Shown one piece after another: positions 49,967 through 60,725 of a DNA stretch of 64,000 nucleotides. Location: the NCBI GenBank assembly GCA_030267565.1, contig BRXU01000002.1, forward strand, positions 7,507,001 through 7,571,000. The letters are read 5' to 3'. The notes below the pieces were generated by a model. The model had not been told where the DNA came from. It ran no database searches and saw only the letters and a program-made list of their open reading frames with translations. The DNA is from Pleodorina starrii (lineage: Eukaryota > Chlorophyta > Chlorophyceae > Chlamydomonadales > Volvocaceae). A program made the position numbers and the translations under genes. The number at the start of each line of letters is the position of its first letter. Within the stretch, counting starts at the first letter, position 1.

Positions 49967-52900
49967 AGTACAGTTGCACTTGCAGCATCAAAAGCAGCAG
50001 CGGCAGCAGCGGCAACAACAACAACACGACGAGCAGACCGCAGGCGAGTCTAAGGGCGTGCCAAGCGCGGAGACGGGGAGGGGGGTGCCGCGGTGGGATG
50101 CTTGGTGGGTGGGTTGCTGGGTGGGTGGGTGGGTGGGTGGGCGCCGCGGCACCAGCGCCCTCTGCTGCCGCTGCCGCTGCGGGTGCAGTTGGCCTCAGGC
50201 CTCCCAGGGCAGCGTATCGGTCCATGCAGCCCTTGAAGGAGCAGGCGCTAGCGCCGGAGGGCTGCGACGCCGCGGCCATCTTAGGCGCAGCGGCAGCGGC
50301 CGGCCTTTTACTTGCTCCATGCACCAGCTGGTATTAGCTGCCTTGGAAGGTTCGCTCGTGGCGGAATGCCCTCTGGTCACGTCCCGTGGACAACGTCATG
50401 CGTCCGTCCTCTGGGAGACCCTGCCGCGTCCTCCGCTTCGCTGTCTTCAGCCGGGCGGGCGGGCGGGCGGGCTCCGTTCCGGTGTCGTTCCCTCCGTCCC
50501 TCCTGCGCTACTTCTCGCCTTCCCGCCTTCCGGGCTTTTCACCTGGCTAGGCTACCCAAACCTCCCCGCGCCGCGACTCTGAACGAGCGCCTCATACCTC
50601 TGCCCTTTCCTTCCGCCCTGCCCCGGGGTTGCTCGCGTCGCTCGGTCCGTTCCGGCTATCCCCTCACCCCGCCCACTTTCTATACCCCCCCCGCCCCTGC
50701 ACCCTGGGCCCACCTACCGGTACCTGTTGCAGCAATGCTGGCAGCTGCCCTCGGGGCCTCCCCCCTCGACCCCAACGGGACCCTGCCGGCCGCCGTCCAG
50801 AGCGGGTTCCACCTCGACTACCTCGATTACCCGCCCGCCAGCGACGCCGCGGACGCCGGCACAGCAGCTGAGCTTGCGGCGGCGGCGGCAGCGGCGGCGG
50901 CAGCAGCCGGGCCCTCGCTGCAGCGGCCGCAGGCGGGTCGAAATGTGACCCACGGGTCGGCGGGGGCGGGGCCGAGCGGCACGAACGGCGCGGCGGCGGC
51001 GGCTGCGGGCGCGGCACGCGGCGGCGGGGCGGCAGGCGGCGGCGCCATTAGCAGCAGCAGCGGCAGTAGCTCGGAGGGCGGTGACGACAGCAGCAGCGAT
51101 GAAGATGATGATAGCAGCGGCAGCGGTGCGGATGTTGGCAGCGGTGGCGCAGGGAAGGTGGCGGCCGCCGGCGCAGGGTCGGCGCCGCAGCTGCGAGGGC
51201 AAGCGGCAGCGAGGCAGGGAGGCACTGGCATGGCCAGCAGCAGCAGCAGTAGCAGCGGTGATGATGATAGCAGCGGTGATGATGATAGCAGCAGCAGCGA
51301 TGAAGGTGACAGTGACAGTGACGGCGGAGGTGGTGCGGCTGCTGGCCACCAGCAGACGGTGAGACGTGAGGCGGCGGCCAGTGATGTGGGAGATGTTTGA
51401 CACATGGGGCTCTCCTGCAGGTCTACGGCACTTGGACGAGCCGGATGTCAAATCCTTCGGGTGGGCGGGGGGAGGGCAAGAAGGAAGATACCGCAGCGAA
51501 GGAACGGAGACGGAGACGGGGAGGGGAGTTGCCGTCGTTCCTTCCTTCCTTCCTTCCTGCCCGGGTGTGGCATTTGGGTTTTCAAGTGTTGGCGATTCGA
51601 ATCTGCACGGTGGTGGCCGGGATGCTCTGCATGTCGTCCGGGTGTCGTATCGGTGGCCGGTGGAGGCGGTGATCAGCGCGCCCCCCGGCGCCGGTAGTGG
51701 AGGTGGTGGTGGAAGCCAGCGCCGCAGCATCCACCCGCCCACCCACCCCGGTGCATTCAGCGCTCGTGTCTTCTTGCACTGAACCCCTGCCGTCATGCTA
51801 CCCGCTGGCGGGTACGGTACTCGTCCATTGCTGTATACCAGTAGTGCACGCGGTTCCAGCTGCTCCAAACGGCCGTGCCGTGCCGCTTCGTTCCTTCCAC
51901 CGAGTTGAGTACCTACTTAACTTAACCCCGTCATAACATCTGTTCGGATGTGACGTCCTCGCCGCCGCCGCTGCCCTTTCGCAGGTCCCCGGCGGCCGCA
52001 AAGCCGCTGCGGCGCGGCGCGGCGAGGTCACGAGCTCCGATGACAGCAGCATTGAAGATAGCAGCTCTGAAGATAGTAGCAGTATCAGCAGTAGCAGTAG
52101 CAGCGATGAGGATGAAGACGACAGTAGCAGTGGCAGTGGCGACGACCAGGACCAGGAGAAGAACGCCGCCGGAGAGGCGCCATCGCCACCGCGGCCGCTG
52201 CCGCTGCCGCCGCCGCCGCCACTGCCAAGGGGCGCGGCGGTGGCGGTGGCGGCGGCAGGCCGGCAGGCCGGCCCGCCGTCTCGGGCGGGCGGCGGCGCTG
52301 CGGCGGGCGCCTCGGCGGCCGCGGCGGCGGCGCAGCCGCCGATCCAGTACGACAGCTTGCCTGTCGTACGTGCAGGTGCCGTACAGAGTGGCGATGTGCT
52401 TGCGTACAAGCTCCTGGAGATTGGGCTGGACTTGTGCCCCCGGGTGAGTGGCTGGGCTGTCTGTTCCTAGCTACGTAGGGATTTTCAACTTCTTTTGTTA
52501 GTTGGAAGAGGTTTTGGCGGGTGGGCACGGCAGCCGTGCTGCGCGACTGACAAGCTACCCGGCCACTGGGTGGGACCACAGGGTGACTGCCGCCCGTAAC
52601 CGCAACAAGGAGGTGTGGCTTGTTCGCCAGCCAGCGCAGCAGGTATGGGATGAGGCCCCACTTGCCACCAACCAACCCCCCCGGCCGCTGCTCAGCTGCC
52701 GGCACCTGCCCTCCAGGAGGGAGGGTCAAACCCGCAGCCCTCCAGGATCAGCACCTGCCCTCCACCTCCACCCAGTCGCATCGTCCCCGCCCGCTTACCG
52801 TATGTCGCCTCCATTCCACCGCTGCGGCGTCATTTTCGATTCCCCGATTCCCCCGCCCGCCTCCGGCTCGTTCTTCTTACCCCCAAAAGGTTGAAGGTCT

Positions 52901-54344
52901 GTCTGTCTTTTCTTTGTCGGTCCATCCTGTATGTCTGTCTGTCTGTTTGTCTTGTCACCTCCCGCTTCCGCCTCCGTGTGGTAGCTCCGTCACAACGCCC
53001 CCATCCTGTCTGGTCCTGTCCGGTCTGTTCCCACTCACTTGTAACTCCGTCTGTGGTGCGAGCACCAGGTGTCGGGATGGCGGCAGTGCCGAGTCGTTGC
53101 GGTGGACGCCGCCACGGGCGCCGTGGTTCTGGAGCCGCACCCCGACCCGCGGGTCCATCCGCTGCAATCGGAGCTGGACGCGCTGAGGGCGCAGCTGGCG
53201 GCGGAAGCGGCGGCGGAGGCTGCGCGCGAGGGCGAGGAGGGCGCGGGCGGCCGGGCCGCATCAGGTGTGGGCGCTGCTCACGGGTGGGGAGGCGCAATGT
53301 GGTGGTGGTGGTGGTCGTCGTCGTCGGATTGTCTAACGGCTCAGACACCGTTGTGAAAACAAAAATTCTGTTGACTGGCACGCGGCCTCGGGTCGCCGCC
53401 CCCGTCCCCCGTCTCTGTAAACCTGCACATCGGGGCTTCGTGCTCCATTGTAACTACCCTACCACCACCAACAACAACTCTGTAGTCCCGCTCTGGGGTC
53501 GCTGCAGGGACGGCACACATCCATGTGGACTGGGAGGACCTTCCTTTCCCCACAGAGTACGACGCCGCCGGCCTTCTGACGTCAACGCTGGACCAAATGG
53601 CGGATGTACGGGCCGTATCCATGGCGGCGACGAGAGCAACGGCAGCGGCGGCGCCGGCGCCGGCGGGCGCGGGCGCGGGCCGGGCGGCGTCGGGGGCTGC
53701 TGGCCCCGGGCCGTCGACGGCAGGGACGGTGCCGGGGTTGGCAGCCAAGCGGCCAGCGGAACGTGAGGAGGGGCTGGAAGGCGGGGCAGGGCGAGCGAAG
53801 GCCCCAGGGCAGGGCGGCGCAGGCGGGGGCTGAGGGGCGCATTGGAGGGCGGGGGCAGCTAAGACGTCCGGAGCGGATTTCGGGGGCGGGTTTCGTAAAG
53901 ACGGGTGGGACTGGCGCTCCTCTGAGTGCTATGCTACCGAGGCTGCCATGGTTGCTTCGCCCAGTAGCCGTATGTATGTACGTATGGCACTGTCCTGCGT
54001 TGTGGGGCCTTGGACTGGCGCTGGCGCGTGTGTGCCGGCGTGGCGTCATGCGCGCGTCTCAGGGTGCAGTGCACACCGACCGACAGAGAAAGCATAGCAT
54101 GCGTGTGCAAGGCTGCGTTCCTTTTTGGAGGGCACTGCCATTGGGAGAGGGTGTGCATGAATGGAGCGCCCGGCTGTCAGCGGTGCGAACCTAGCAGGGG
54201 GGGAGGAGGGGGGTTACCTGCTGTCCCCTACCGGGAGCCAGCGGGTACCCCCCCCTGCCAGGTTCGCGCCGTTGAGCCAGCGGGAGTCAGCAGGCAGCGT
54301 CCCTGCGATCATGTCAGCGACGGGAGACGGCTCGCAAGCGGCGC

Positions 54345-54402
<58 letters not shown>

Positions 54403-55351
54403 TCCTCTTTCTCTCTCTCTCAGACTCGCCTTTCTCTGGATCGGTATCGGGCTTCAATTACCCCCCACGCCCGCCTATACCTGCCCGCCTCACGAGTGCG
54501 ACTCCACTCCACGTCCCTCAACTCTAACGTGTGTGTCTCTTTCAACTGTCGCCTCCCTCTTCCCTCCACGTGCAGGCGTCACTTCGGCGATGGCGGCCAC
54601 ACCGCCGCCAGCTGCTGCTGCTGTTGCCAGGACGTCCTGGGCCGGTGGTAGGCCCTCCGGCTCGGCATCGCAGCCCCCCAGAGGCCCCGCCGGCGGGCCG
54701 CGTGTCTCCGCCACCCGACCCTCAACGCCGCGGCCGCAGTGGGGCACGCCGTCCACCACCTCGGGCCGGCCGCCGCCGCCGTCGCGGCCGGGCGCCCCGA
54801 CTGCTGTCGTGGTGGCGGCACGGCAGCGGCCGCCAGGGCAACCGGCGGCGGCAGGGGCAGCCACAACCAGGCCGGGCTCAGCGGCGGCGGCGCCAGGGGC
54901 GCGCACGCCGCAGCCGCGGCTGCCGCCCGGCGCTGTCGTACCGGCGGTTGGCGGTTGGGACGACATTGCCGAGCAGCTGCGGCAGCGCCGAGCTGAGCTG
55001 GCTGTGCCCGGCAGCACGCCACCGGGGCCTGGGATGCGGCCGCTTGGGACTGGAAGTGCCACCGGACCGCATCCGCTGCCTGTCCCGGAGGTGAATGTTC
55101 CGGGCTTCGACCGGGGTGTTTCGCCGCCGCTGCCGTTGGGCAATGGGGGCCCGGCCGCGGCGGCCGCGGCGGTGGAGAGTTCACCTGGGCGGGCCAACGG
55201 TGGCTGCAGTACTGGCGGTGGCGGCGGTGGCAGCAAGAGCGCCGCTGCGTCGGGCGTGCAGGCGCCGGGAGCTGCGAAGCCGCGCGGCGGCGCACGCCGC
55301 ACCGCGCTGGGTCCCATGCTGTCCTATCTCCGAAGCAGCGGCGGGCTGTAG
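46802..55351 (+). CDS. Coilin, Cajal-body scaffold protein
   Basis: Coilin nucleates Cajal bodies, where snRNPs and snoRNPs mature. Eleven exons, all in phase: 46802-46878, 46958-47006, 47638-47802, 48267-48462, 48887-49393, 49861-50043, 50733-51358, 51985-52443, 53069-53264, 53508-53762, 54576-55351; about 1,162 aa. The N-terminal self-association fold is seen as RLRLELSEALLTPFIREQGL (compare plant RVRLVFEDRRILSKYQKKQGL), TIADFARELHAHL, and GGFTLPPDGPVGLLRDGDLIAVQK. A basic stretch SRSARRKAAKRRLRR (about 310-324) matches the plant coilin SRSARRKKAKR. Long acidic Ser/Asp/Glu tracts follow. The Tudor-like domain reads YDSLPVVRAGAVQSGDVLAYKL, then VSGWRQCRVVAVDAATGAVVLEP, then HIHVDWEDL. The C-terminal part has GGWDDIAEQLRQRRAEL (about 1031-1047), as in plant coilins. 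Intron 6 needs a GC donor (GCAG|GCGAGT). Known plant coilins are about 600 aa; the extra length is low complexity. Confidence 0.88.
47803..47869. repeat. GGGT/GGAT simple repeat at coilin intron 3 donor
   Basis: The donor GTGGGT is itself the first unit of an uninterrupted GGGT/GGAT array of about 67 bp. Confidence 0.9.
48645..48661. repeat. Short TTTTAGGG telomere-type run in a coilin intron
   Basis: GGTTTTAGGGTTTTAGG contains about two units of the Chlamydomonas-type telomere repeat TTTTAGGG. Single-unit relatives are at about 32916 and 49457. Confidence 0.55.
50104..50141. repeat. GGGT repeat in coilin intron 6
   Basis: TGGTGGGTGGGTTGCTGGGTGGGTGGGTGGG array about 60 bp after the GC donor of coilin intron 6. 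Confidence 0.8.
54349..54421. repeat. CT microsatellite in the last coilin intron
   Basis: CTCTCT run of about 70 bp with a few TTTC interruptions, upstream of the acceptor at 54575. Confidence 0.9.
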
Positions 55352-56435
55352 CGACAGCACTACGAGTAGGTGTTGTGTGATGAGGCGACTTGGCCGTGGG
55401 TGTGCGTGTGCTGGGGTTGGTGTGGCTGGGCTGCGACTGTGCTGGAGCAGCTCTGCTGTACGACGGTACTGTATCGTCTAGTAACAATACGGTACGGCAC
55501 GGTGTTTGGTGGCGATGCCTGGGATGGTAATCTTGGCGCAAGCTTGGTGCCGTCCGACCGGGCGGTTCAACCGGGGGGGGGGAGGGGGAGAAAGCACACA
55601 GCGCAAAAGGTGCATCTGGATGGCCACCTTGACGACGATGGTGGTCGTTACTGTGGGCTCCAGTTGTTGCAGTGGGATCCAACCCCTTTGGAAGGGTAGA
55701 GAGGTCAGCGGGCCACATCATTGGTATGTTTTCTGACACCTTGTCTGGGCAGCGTTGACGGCCTCGCTTTGCGCGGCCCCAGAAACCACCCTTTTTGGCT
55801 CCCACTGGCGTTGAGAAGGTGCACCGCACGTGTTTCGTTCGCTCCAGGGGGTTGCATCAGGAACGGTTCGGGAAGGCGGGGTTGTCTACAGAGTGGTTCC
55901 GTGTGGTGATGTGTTGGACGGTGCTGCTCTCGTCAGCGTATGTTTTGCAGTGTGCAAATGTTGGTGCGGAGCGGAGTTGTGGATGTTTGTGCGGGTGCAG
56001 AGTGGACGGGCTGCACATCTCGGTCTTAGTCCGATTGGGAGTAATCTCTACCGCGAGGCTACTATCGCCTGTGCCTACGACCGCGGATCTCCTTAGGAGA
56101 TGCTACTACTGGATTGCAAGCGTAATTCGCAAACGCTCCATGAAGCTCGTGGACAGTAACGACAGGTAATGACCTGCTCATCACCTTGGCGACTGCAGTC
56201 GCGCCTTTGCACCTTCGGCTAAACACCTAACAACGTCTCCATATTTTGTGTTTGTTTCTTTGTTACATGGTTGGGGGTGCGTGCCCCTCTCATGAACAAA
56301 AACCCATACGAGCCGAGGGCCCAAGGGATCTCCATATGTGGTAGCCAAGGAATGAATTTCATGGATCATCCGACGACGTTTAACCGATTTTCCGACTGCG
56401 GTAGAGGAGACGGAACAGGATGAGGAACGGAAGCA
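55352..56435. other. Coilin 3' flank
   Basis: G/T-rich on +, as expected for a 3' UTR, up to roughly 56.1 kb, then more AT-rich. No TGTAA was found before the LINE-bearing region, so the transcript end is not fixed. No supported gene. Confidence 0.4.
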
Positions 56436-56490
56436 AGGCACAAAAACTTCCGGGCAGGGCAGGGCTGGGCGACATAATCGCCCTCGTGAC
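56436..56490. repeat. Direct repeat copy 1 (about 55 bp) upstream of the LINE
   Basis: AGGCACAAAAACTTCCGGGC and the following CAGGGCAGGGCTGGGCGACAT...CCCTCGTGAC recur, with a few differences, at 56710-56765. Confidence 0.8.
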
Positions 56491-56709
56491 GACCAGAACT
56501 GAAACGGCCACCAACGACCATCATAAGTTCATGACGCGGCCACGTCTGAGAAAATAACGCACAAAAATAGTGGACACGTTGCCATGTGTAGCCATGTCCA
56601 TGTCCACTAAAACAGACCTTGGGCAAGGGCAATGAAGGTTGAGAACGGGTGGGACAACGAAACGTGTATTACTTTATCATAACGTGTATGCATACAGAAA
56701 TGGTGACAT

Positions 56710-56765
56710 AGGGCACAAAAACGGCTGGGCAGGGCAGGGCTGGGCGACATCTTGGCCCTCGTGAC
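56710..56765. repeat. Direct repeat copy 2 (about 55 bp) upstream of the LINE
   Basis: Second copy of the repeat at 56436-56490, offset by about 275 bp. Both contain GGGCAGGGCTGGGCGACAT followed by CCCTCGTGAC. Possibly part of the element's 5' sequence. Confidence 0.8.
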
Positions 56766-56819
56766 TAGTCTGATTACCGCAACGGCTCAAAGGCCAATCT
56801 GTTTAGCGTGAATGTATAG

Positions 56820-58838
56820 CCTGATGTACTTTTTTTGAGATTGTGTTTTGTTTTGAGCAGATCGTTGTGCTGGTGAGCGGCATTGTGACCGGTGTTGGCC
56901 TTGGACAAGCGTTTTCCCTTTGCAGCCGTACAGCCGGCCAAGTATGTAAGGTTTGTGCAAGATGTGACTCCGCTTTTTGTTTGCCAGGTTGATTTTGAAA
57001 AGGCCTTTGATCGCGTTCCACGTCAGCTACTCTGGCAGCGTCTTCGTGAGCGTGGATTGCACGGGGCTATGCTCGACGCCCTGATGGCCGGTTATGATCG
57101 GGTTGTTTTGCGTGTGAAGGTCAATGGTAAACTTGGCGACCCCTTTGAGGCTATGCAAGGTGTCAAACAGGGCTGTCCCCTTAGCCCCACTCTATTCGGG
57201 TTTTTCGTCGAAGGGTTTGCGGACTACGTAAAAGCTAAGGATAAACTTGCCCCGGCCGCCATGTGTGCTAACGAATGCCCGGTAGTTGATGGGCTGCGCG
57301 TTCCTCTCATCCTTTACGCCGATGATCTCAATCTTTTTGCGTTTAGCCACCGCCGTCTGATGTGTCTCTTGCAGGCGTTGTCTGAGTGGTGTACTGCCTT
57401 TGGTCTGACGGTTCACACCCGTAAGTGCGAGGTTGTGTATTTTCACCCGTCCCAGAACTTACGAGACCTTGCGTACCGTTTGGTTAAGGTTGGCATGAGG
57501 CGTATAGTAGGCAACACGATCCGCTTTGAGGAGATGGAGTGGGCGCGTCGCGCTAGGTACCTAGGGTTACATTACGGTCCGGAGGCACCTTTCGAGGCAT
57601 GCACAGACGAGCTATTCGGTGCGGGACAACGTGCGGTTTTTGCTCTCGTTAACAAGCTTCGTAGACGTGGTTTGTTCGTTCCTAGGGTCGCCCTCAAGTG
57701 CTTCGACGTGCAGATCTGCGCCATCCTTTCCTATGGGGTACAGGTCTGGGGCCCGTCGTACATTCTGCAAGTGGTCGAACGTGATCGCGATCCCCAAGGT
57801 CGGTACTGCTATTTTGAAAAGGCGCTAGAGAATCGGATGGTTGGGCTGCAACGCATGTACTTGAAGATGCTCGCGGGTCTGCGCAAGATTCCGGACAACA
57901 AAATCCTGTTCAGGGAATTCGGGCAGCGCCCGTTGCATGTTCACTGGGCTTCTCTCATCTACCGTTTCTGGAACAAGCTGGTTGATGCGAAGGGTTCGGT
58001 ATTCCATAGAGTGTTTCGTGAGGAAATTCGGCTTGCCCTTCAATCAGACCTGTCAGGTCATGGGTGGGGAGCCTTGGTTTTACGAGGACTCAGGTGTTTG
58101 GGACAGGACCACTGGCCGGAGCCCCCGCCGGGTCTTGATTTGGAGGGCCAAGTCGACTTTGTTGCGTCGCGTTCGCTTGATATTGGGAATTTGATTTGGA
58201 CGTTGGAGCAGAGGTTTGATGAAGACTGGCTTAACAGCAGGCTTCTCACGCCCCCGCGTGAGTTCGTTTCTGATAACCACAAGCCCGGTGTGAAGATGTG
58301 TCGGCACACGCACTGGATGGGGATGCCGAAACATACGGCTGGGTATATCCCCCCCAAACCCTATGCTTCTCTTTTGCGTTTTCGTCTAGGAGCCTGGCCT
58401 ATTGAGAATAATCGACCTGCTGGACGGCAGAGGTCTGAGCGTACTTGTAGGGTCTGTGATAGTGGTACTGAAGACGAATATCATGTGCTGATGGAGTGTT
58501 CGGCGTACGACGATATACGTCAGGGTTTTAGCACCCTAGGTGTCATTTTAGGCGACTACGTTTCACCGCCTATGCTTGCTGTTACGGGCGCGGACAATCA
58601 ACACGGCTTAGCTGAATTAGTTCACAACATCTGGGTACGGCGGTCTTACCCTTCTATGCTAGTTTGAATGTTTGTTCATTTTACCTGTTTTCGTTGTGAT
58701 CCTGCTTTAGTTTCTGCTTGGCGACATAGTTCTTAGCTCCTTTTTGACCTGCCTATTCTCGCGGTCCATGAGCCTCCTGGCTCGTCTGGGCCTTATGAGC
58801 TCTCGAGCTTGTAATACAATACAAAAATACAAAAGATG
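56820..58838 (+). mobile_element. 5'-truncated non-LTR retrotransposon (LINE)
   Basis: It contains a long reverse-transcriptase ORF, a roughly 150-bp 3' UTR, and an A-rich tail of AATACAAAAATACAAAAG type (58811-58836). The base and codon composition is visibly less GC-biased than the host genes. There is no endonuclease domain upstream, so the copy is 5'-truncated. The left limit is approximate; a target-site duplication was not found. Confidence 0.8.
56892..58667 (+). pseudogene. Reverse transcriptase ORF of a LINE, 5'-truncated
   Basis: 591 codons without a stop, but no proper ATG (the frame opens at a GTG). It begins inside the RT domain: FVCQVDFEKAFDRVPRQLLW (RT motif with the first catalytic Asp), MQGVKQGCPLSPTLFGFF, LILYADDLNLFA (the catalytic YADD box), FGLTVHTRKCEVVYF, then ILSYGVQVWGP. 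The C-terminal zinc finger CRVCDSGTEDEYHVLMEC is typical of algal and plant LINE RTs. The catalytic residues seen are intact, so the copy is probably fairly young, but the lack of an N-terminal part and of an endonuclease makes it non-autonomous as read. The stop is TGA-free to TGA 58665-58667. Confidence 0.85.
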
Positions 58839-59241
58839 TGATTGTTATTTATCGCTTATGCATAAGATTTGTGCAAGAAGTGGTTGTTATCTATCGCTAT
58901 AAAGTTCCAATACTCTTTCACCATTGGGGCGAGCCATGCCACTGCATCGCGGTGCGGTTTATGAGGTCTGTGCGATTCTGCCGTCTGTGCAGTCTCGTAT
59001 CGCAGTGACCACAGAAACAAGTGCTGTACGCTCTCCCACTGTAAGAAAAAAAACTAAGCATGAATTACGAGACTTTTGCTGCATGGTAAACTGCATTGAG
59101 GGCGTGCAAACTCTGGGGAGCCGAGCTGAGGTGGTGGTCTTTGCTGATATGCGCAGAAGAATACGAAGATGGCAACAATCAAGCGCAAGGGAGCATCTTG
59201 GAGCCTTCGTTGTTGGAAAGGATCGAGATCTCGCAGTCTCA
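58839..59241. other. LINE 3' flank, no supported gene
   Basis: It holds a short imperfect direct repeat: GATTGTTATTTATCGCTTAT at 58839-58858 and GGTTGTTATCTATCGCTATA at about 58882-58901. AT-rich with poly-A patches. No gene seen. Confidence 0.4.
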
Positions 59242-59277
59242 GTGGCGCAGCCTCAGTCTAGACTGAGGCTGCGCCAC
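59242..59277. repeat. 36-bp perfect palindrome
   Basis: Two 18-bp arms (GTGGCGCAGCCTCAGTCT and its exact complement) with no spacer, centred on TCTAGA. It would form a cruciform or an RNA hairpin. Confidence 0.95.
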
Positions 59278-60353
59278 CTGGTGGCGCTGCCGACGACGAG
59301 AAGGCGGCCAAGGTAAGGGCAACAGTTGATTGATGCCGGTCTGCGTGTTCTGTAGCTTGATTTCGTCACCACGAGGTCTGCCGCTACCACTGCCGCTACC
59401 ACGCACCATAATTATTAAAAGGAAAAACATATCGCGACATCTAGCTAAGGGTGCCGATTCAGAGAACAAGCCCATGACGTAAGAGTTATGGCACATATGT
59501 GCATCCTCCTCGCCATCAATGAATAGGATTCATACGCTAATCTCTCCCTCCTTTTCCGTCCTTAGGTTCAGCTGCACAGCATAAGCTCGCACCGCATAAT
59601 TCTCCTTTGCTTTTACCTTTGTCGTTGCCCAACTGCCCTGTTACCTCACCCTGACTTGGCCTCGTCGCTCGCTGGGACCGCTGCTGCAATGCTCGTCACC
59701 TACAGGTGAGCGCTCGTCGCGTCTGCGTTCTTTGTATGCATGCAGCAGGGGTAGCATGGTGTTTCCGTGACTTCATAGACATCAACACACCAGGACATTC
59801 GAGCGGCTTCAGCTGTGTGTGTCGGCCGCCTGCATGCTGCCCTACCTGAGCTTGGCGACAGCACTGGGGCCTGCCCACTTTTTGCACAAAGAGAGTCCAC
59901 GTCCAAGCCAGGCCCGTCGAACCCATTGCATTTGCCTCTGTTATACAGGGCCTTGTGATTGCACTCTCACCACAGCTGCACTTTCACTCCAAGGTCAAGG
60001 CTTCTGAGGTGAGACCCTCTGGTGGTGCTCTGGCAGCACCCAAACCATGCTGGGCCTGCGCTCGCGTGGATGAGAGGTTCGGCGGCGGGTTGTTAACAGG
60101 CTGTCGTGTACCACCAGAGCTTCCAACGATGCAGTATCGGCTGCGAAGCCGGGGGCGTGAAGCCGGGGGTGTGAAGCCGGGGGCCGGCGGATAGCCCATG
60201 CTGTCCTGCAGCACACATCCCGTTACACGCAAACCAGTGGCCACAGTTTGGCCATCCGACCTCCGGGCTTCAGTTTGCATGCTGCGGGGGCGGATGCACG
60301 TGCAGCCAGTTGCCAGTGTGGGTTGGAGGATGTATATTGTGATCGCTCACTGC
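59278..60353. other. Repeat-rich stretch without a supported gene
   Basis: It contains GCCGCTACCACT-type short repeats (about 59378-59402) and a 14-bp tandem repeat at 60143-60186. Scattered splice-like CAG/GTGAG words and short ORFs are present but do not join into a convincing model. Confidence 0.4.
60143..60186. repeat. 14-bp tandem repeat, three units
   Basis: Three copies of GTGAAGCCGGGGGY in a row (first copy GCGAAGCC...). Confidence 0.85.
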
Positions 60354-60652
60354 TTCTCACCCAACACCCTCTCCGCCGCTGCCCCACGCACTTCCCCGGC
60401 AGGCGTGGGCCAGGCAGGCCAAGGAGGACCAGCGGCGGCAGGAAGAGCAGCGGCGGAAGGAGGACGAGCAGCAGGAGGAGCAGCGGTGGAAGGAGCAGCA
60501 GCTGCACATGGTGGAGAGGCAATGCCTGGAGAAGAAACGTCGTCGGGATGAGGAGCGTCGCCAGGAGGAGGCATATCGGCAGGCAAAGGAGCCGTGGACG
60601 AGCAGCAGCAGGTGAAGCAGCAACACCTGGAGGAAAAGCAGTGCAAGGCGGC
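60354..60652 (+). repeat. Left arm of a long inverted repeat with a coiled-coil coding fragment
   Basis: About 299 bp that recur in inverted orientation at 60726-61031 with high similarity, separated by a 73-bp spacer. In one + frame, after an acceptor-like CCCCGGCAG at about 60402, the arm codes for QAWARQAKEDQRRQEEQRRK and further Glu/Arg/Gln-rich helix (about 70 residues, ending EEAYRQAKEPWTSSS) before a stop. This looks like an exon fragment of a charged coiled-coil protein. Confidence 0.85.
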
Positions 60653-60725
60653 GGGTGGTGCGGACAGGTCCGGCATGATGCTGCCTTTACGCAGCTGCCA
60701 GCACTTCTTCGCCTTGTGCCGCTCT

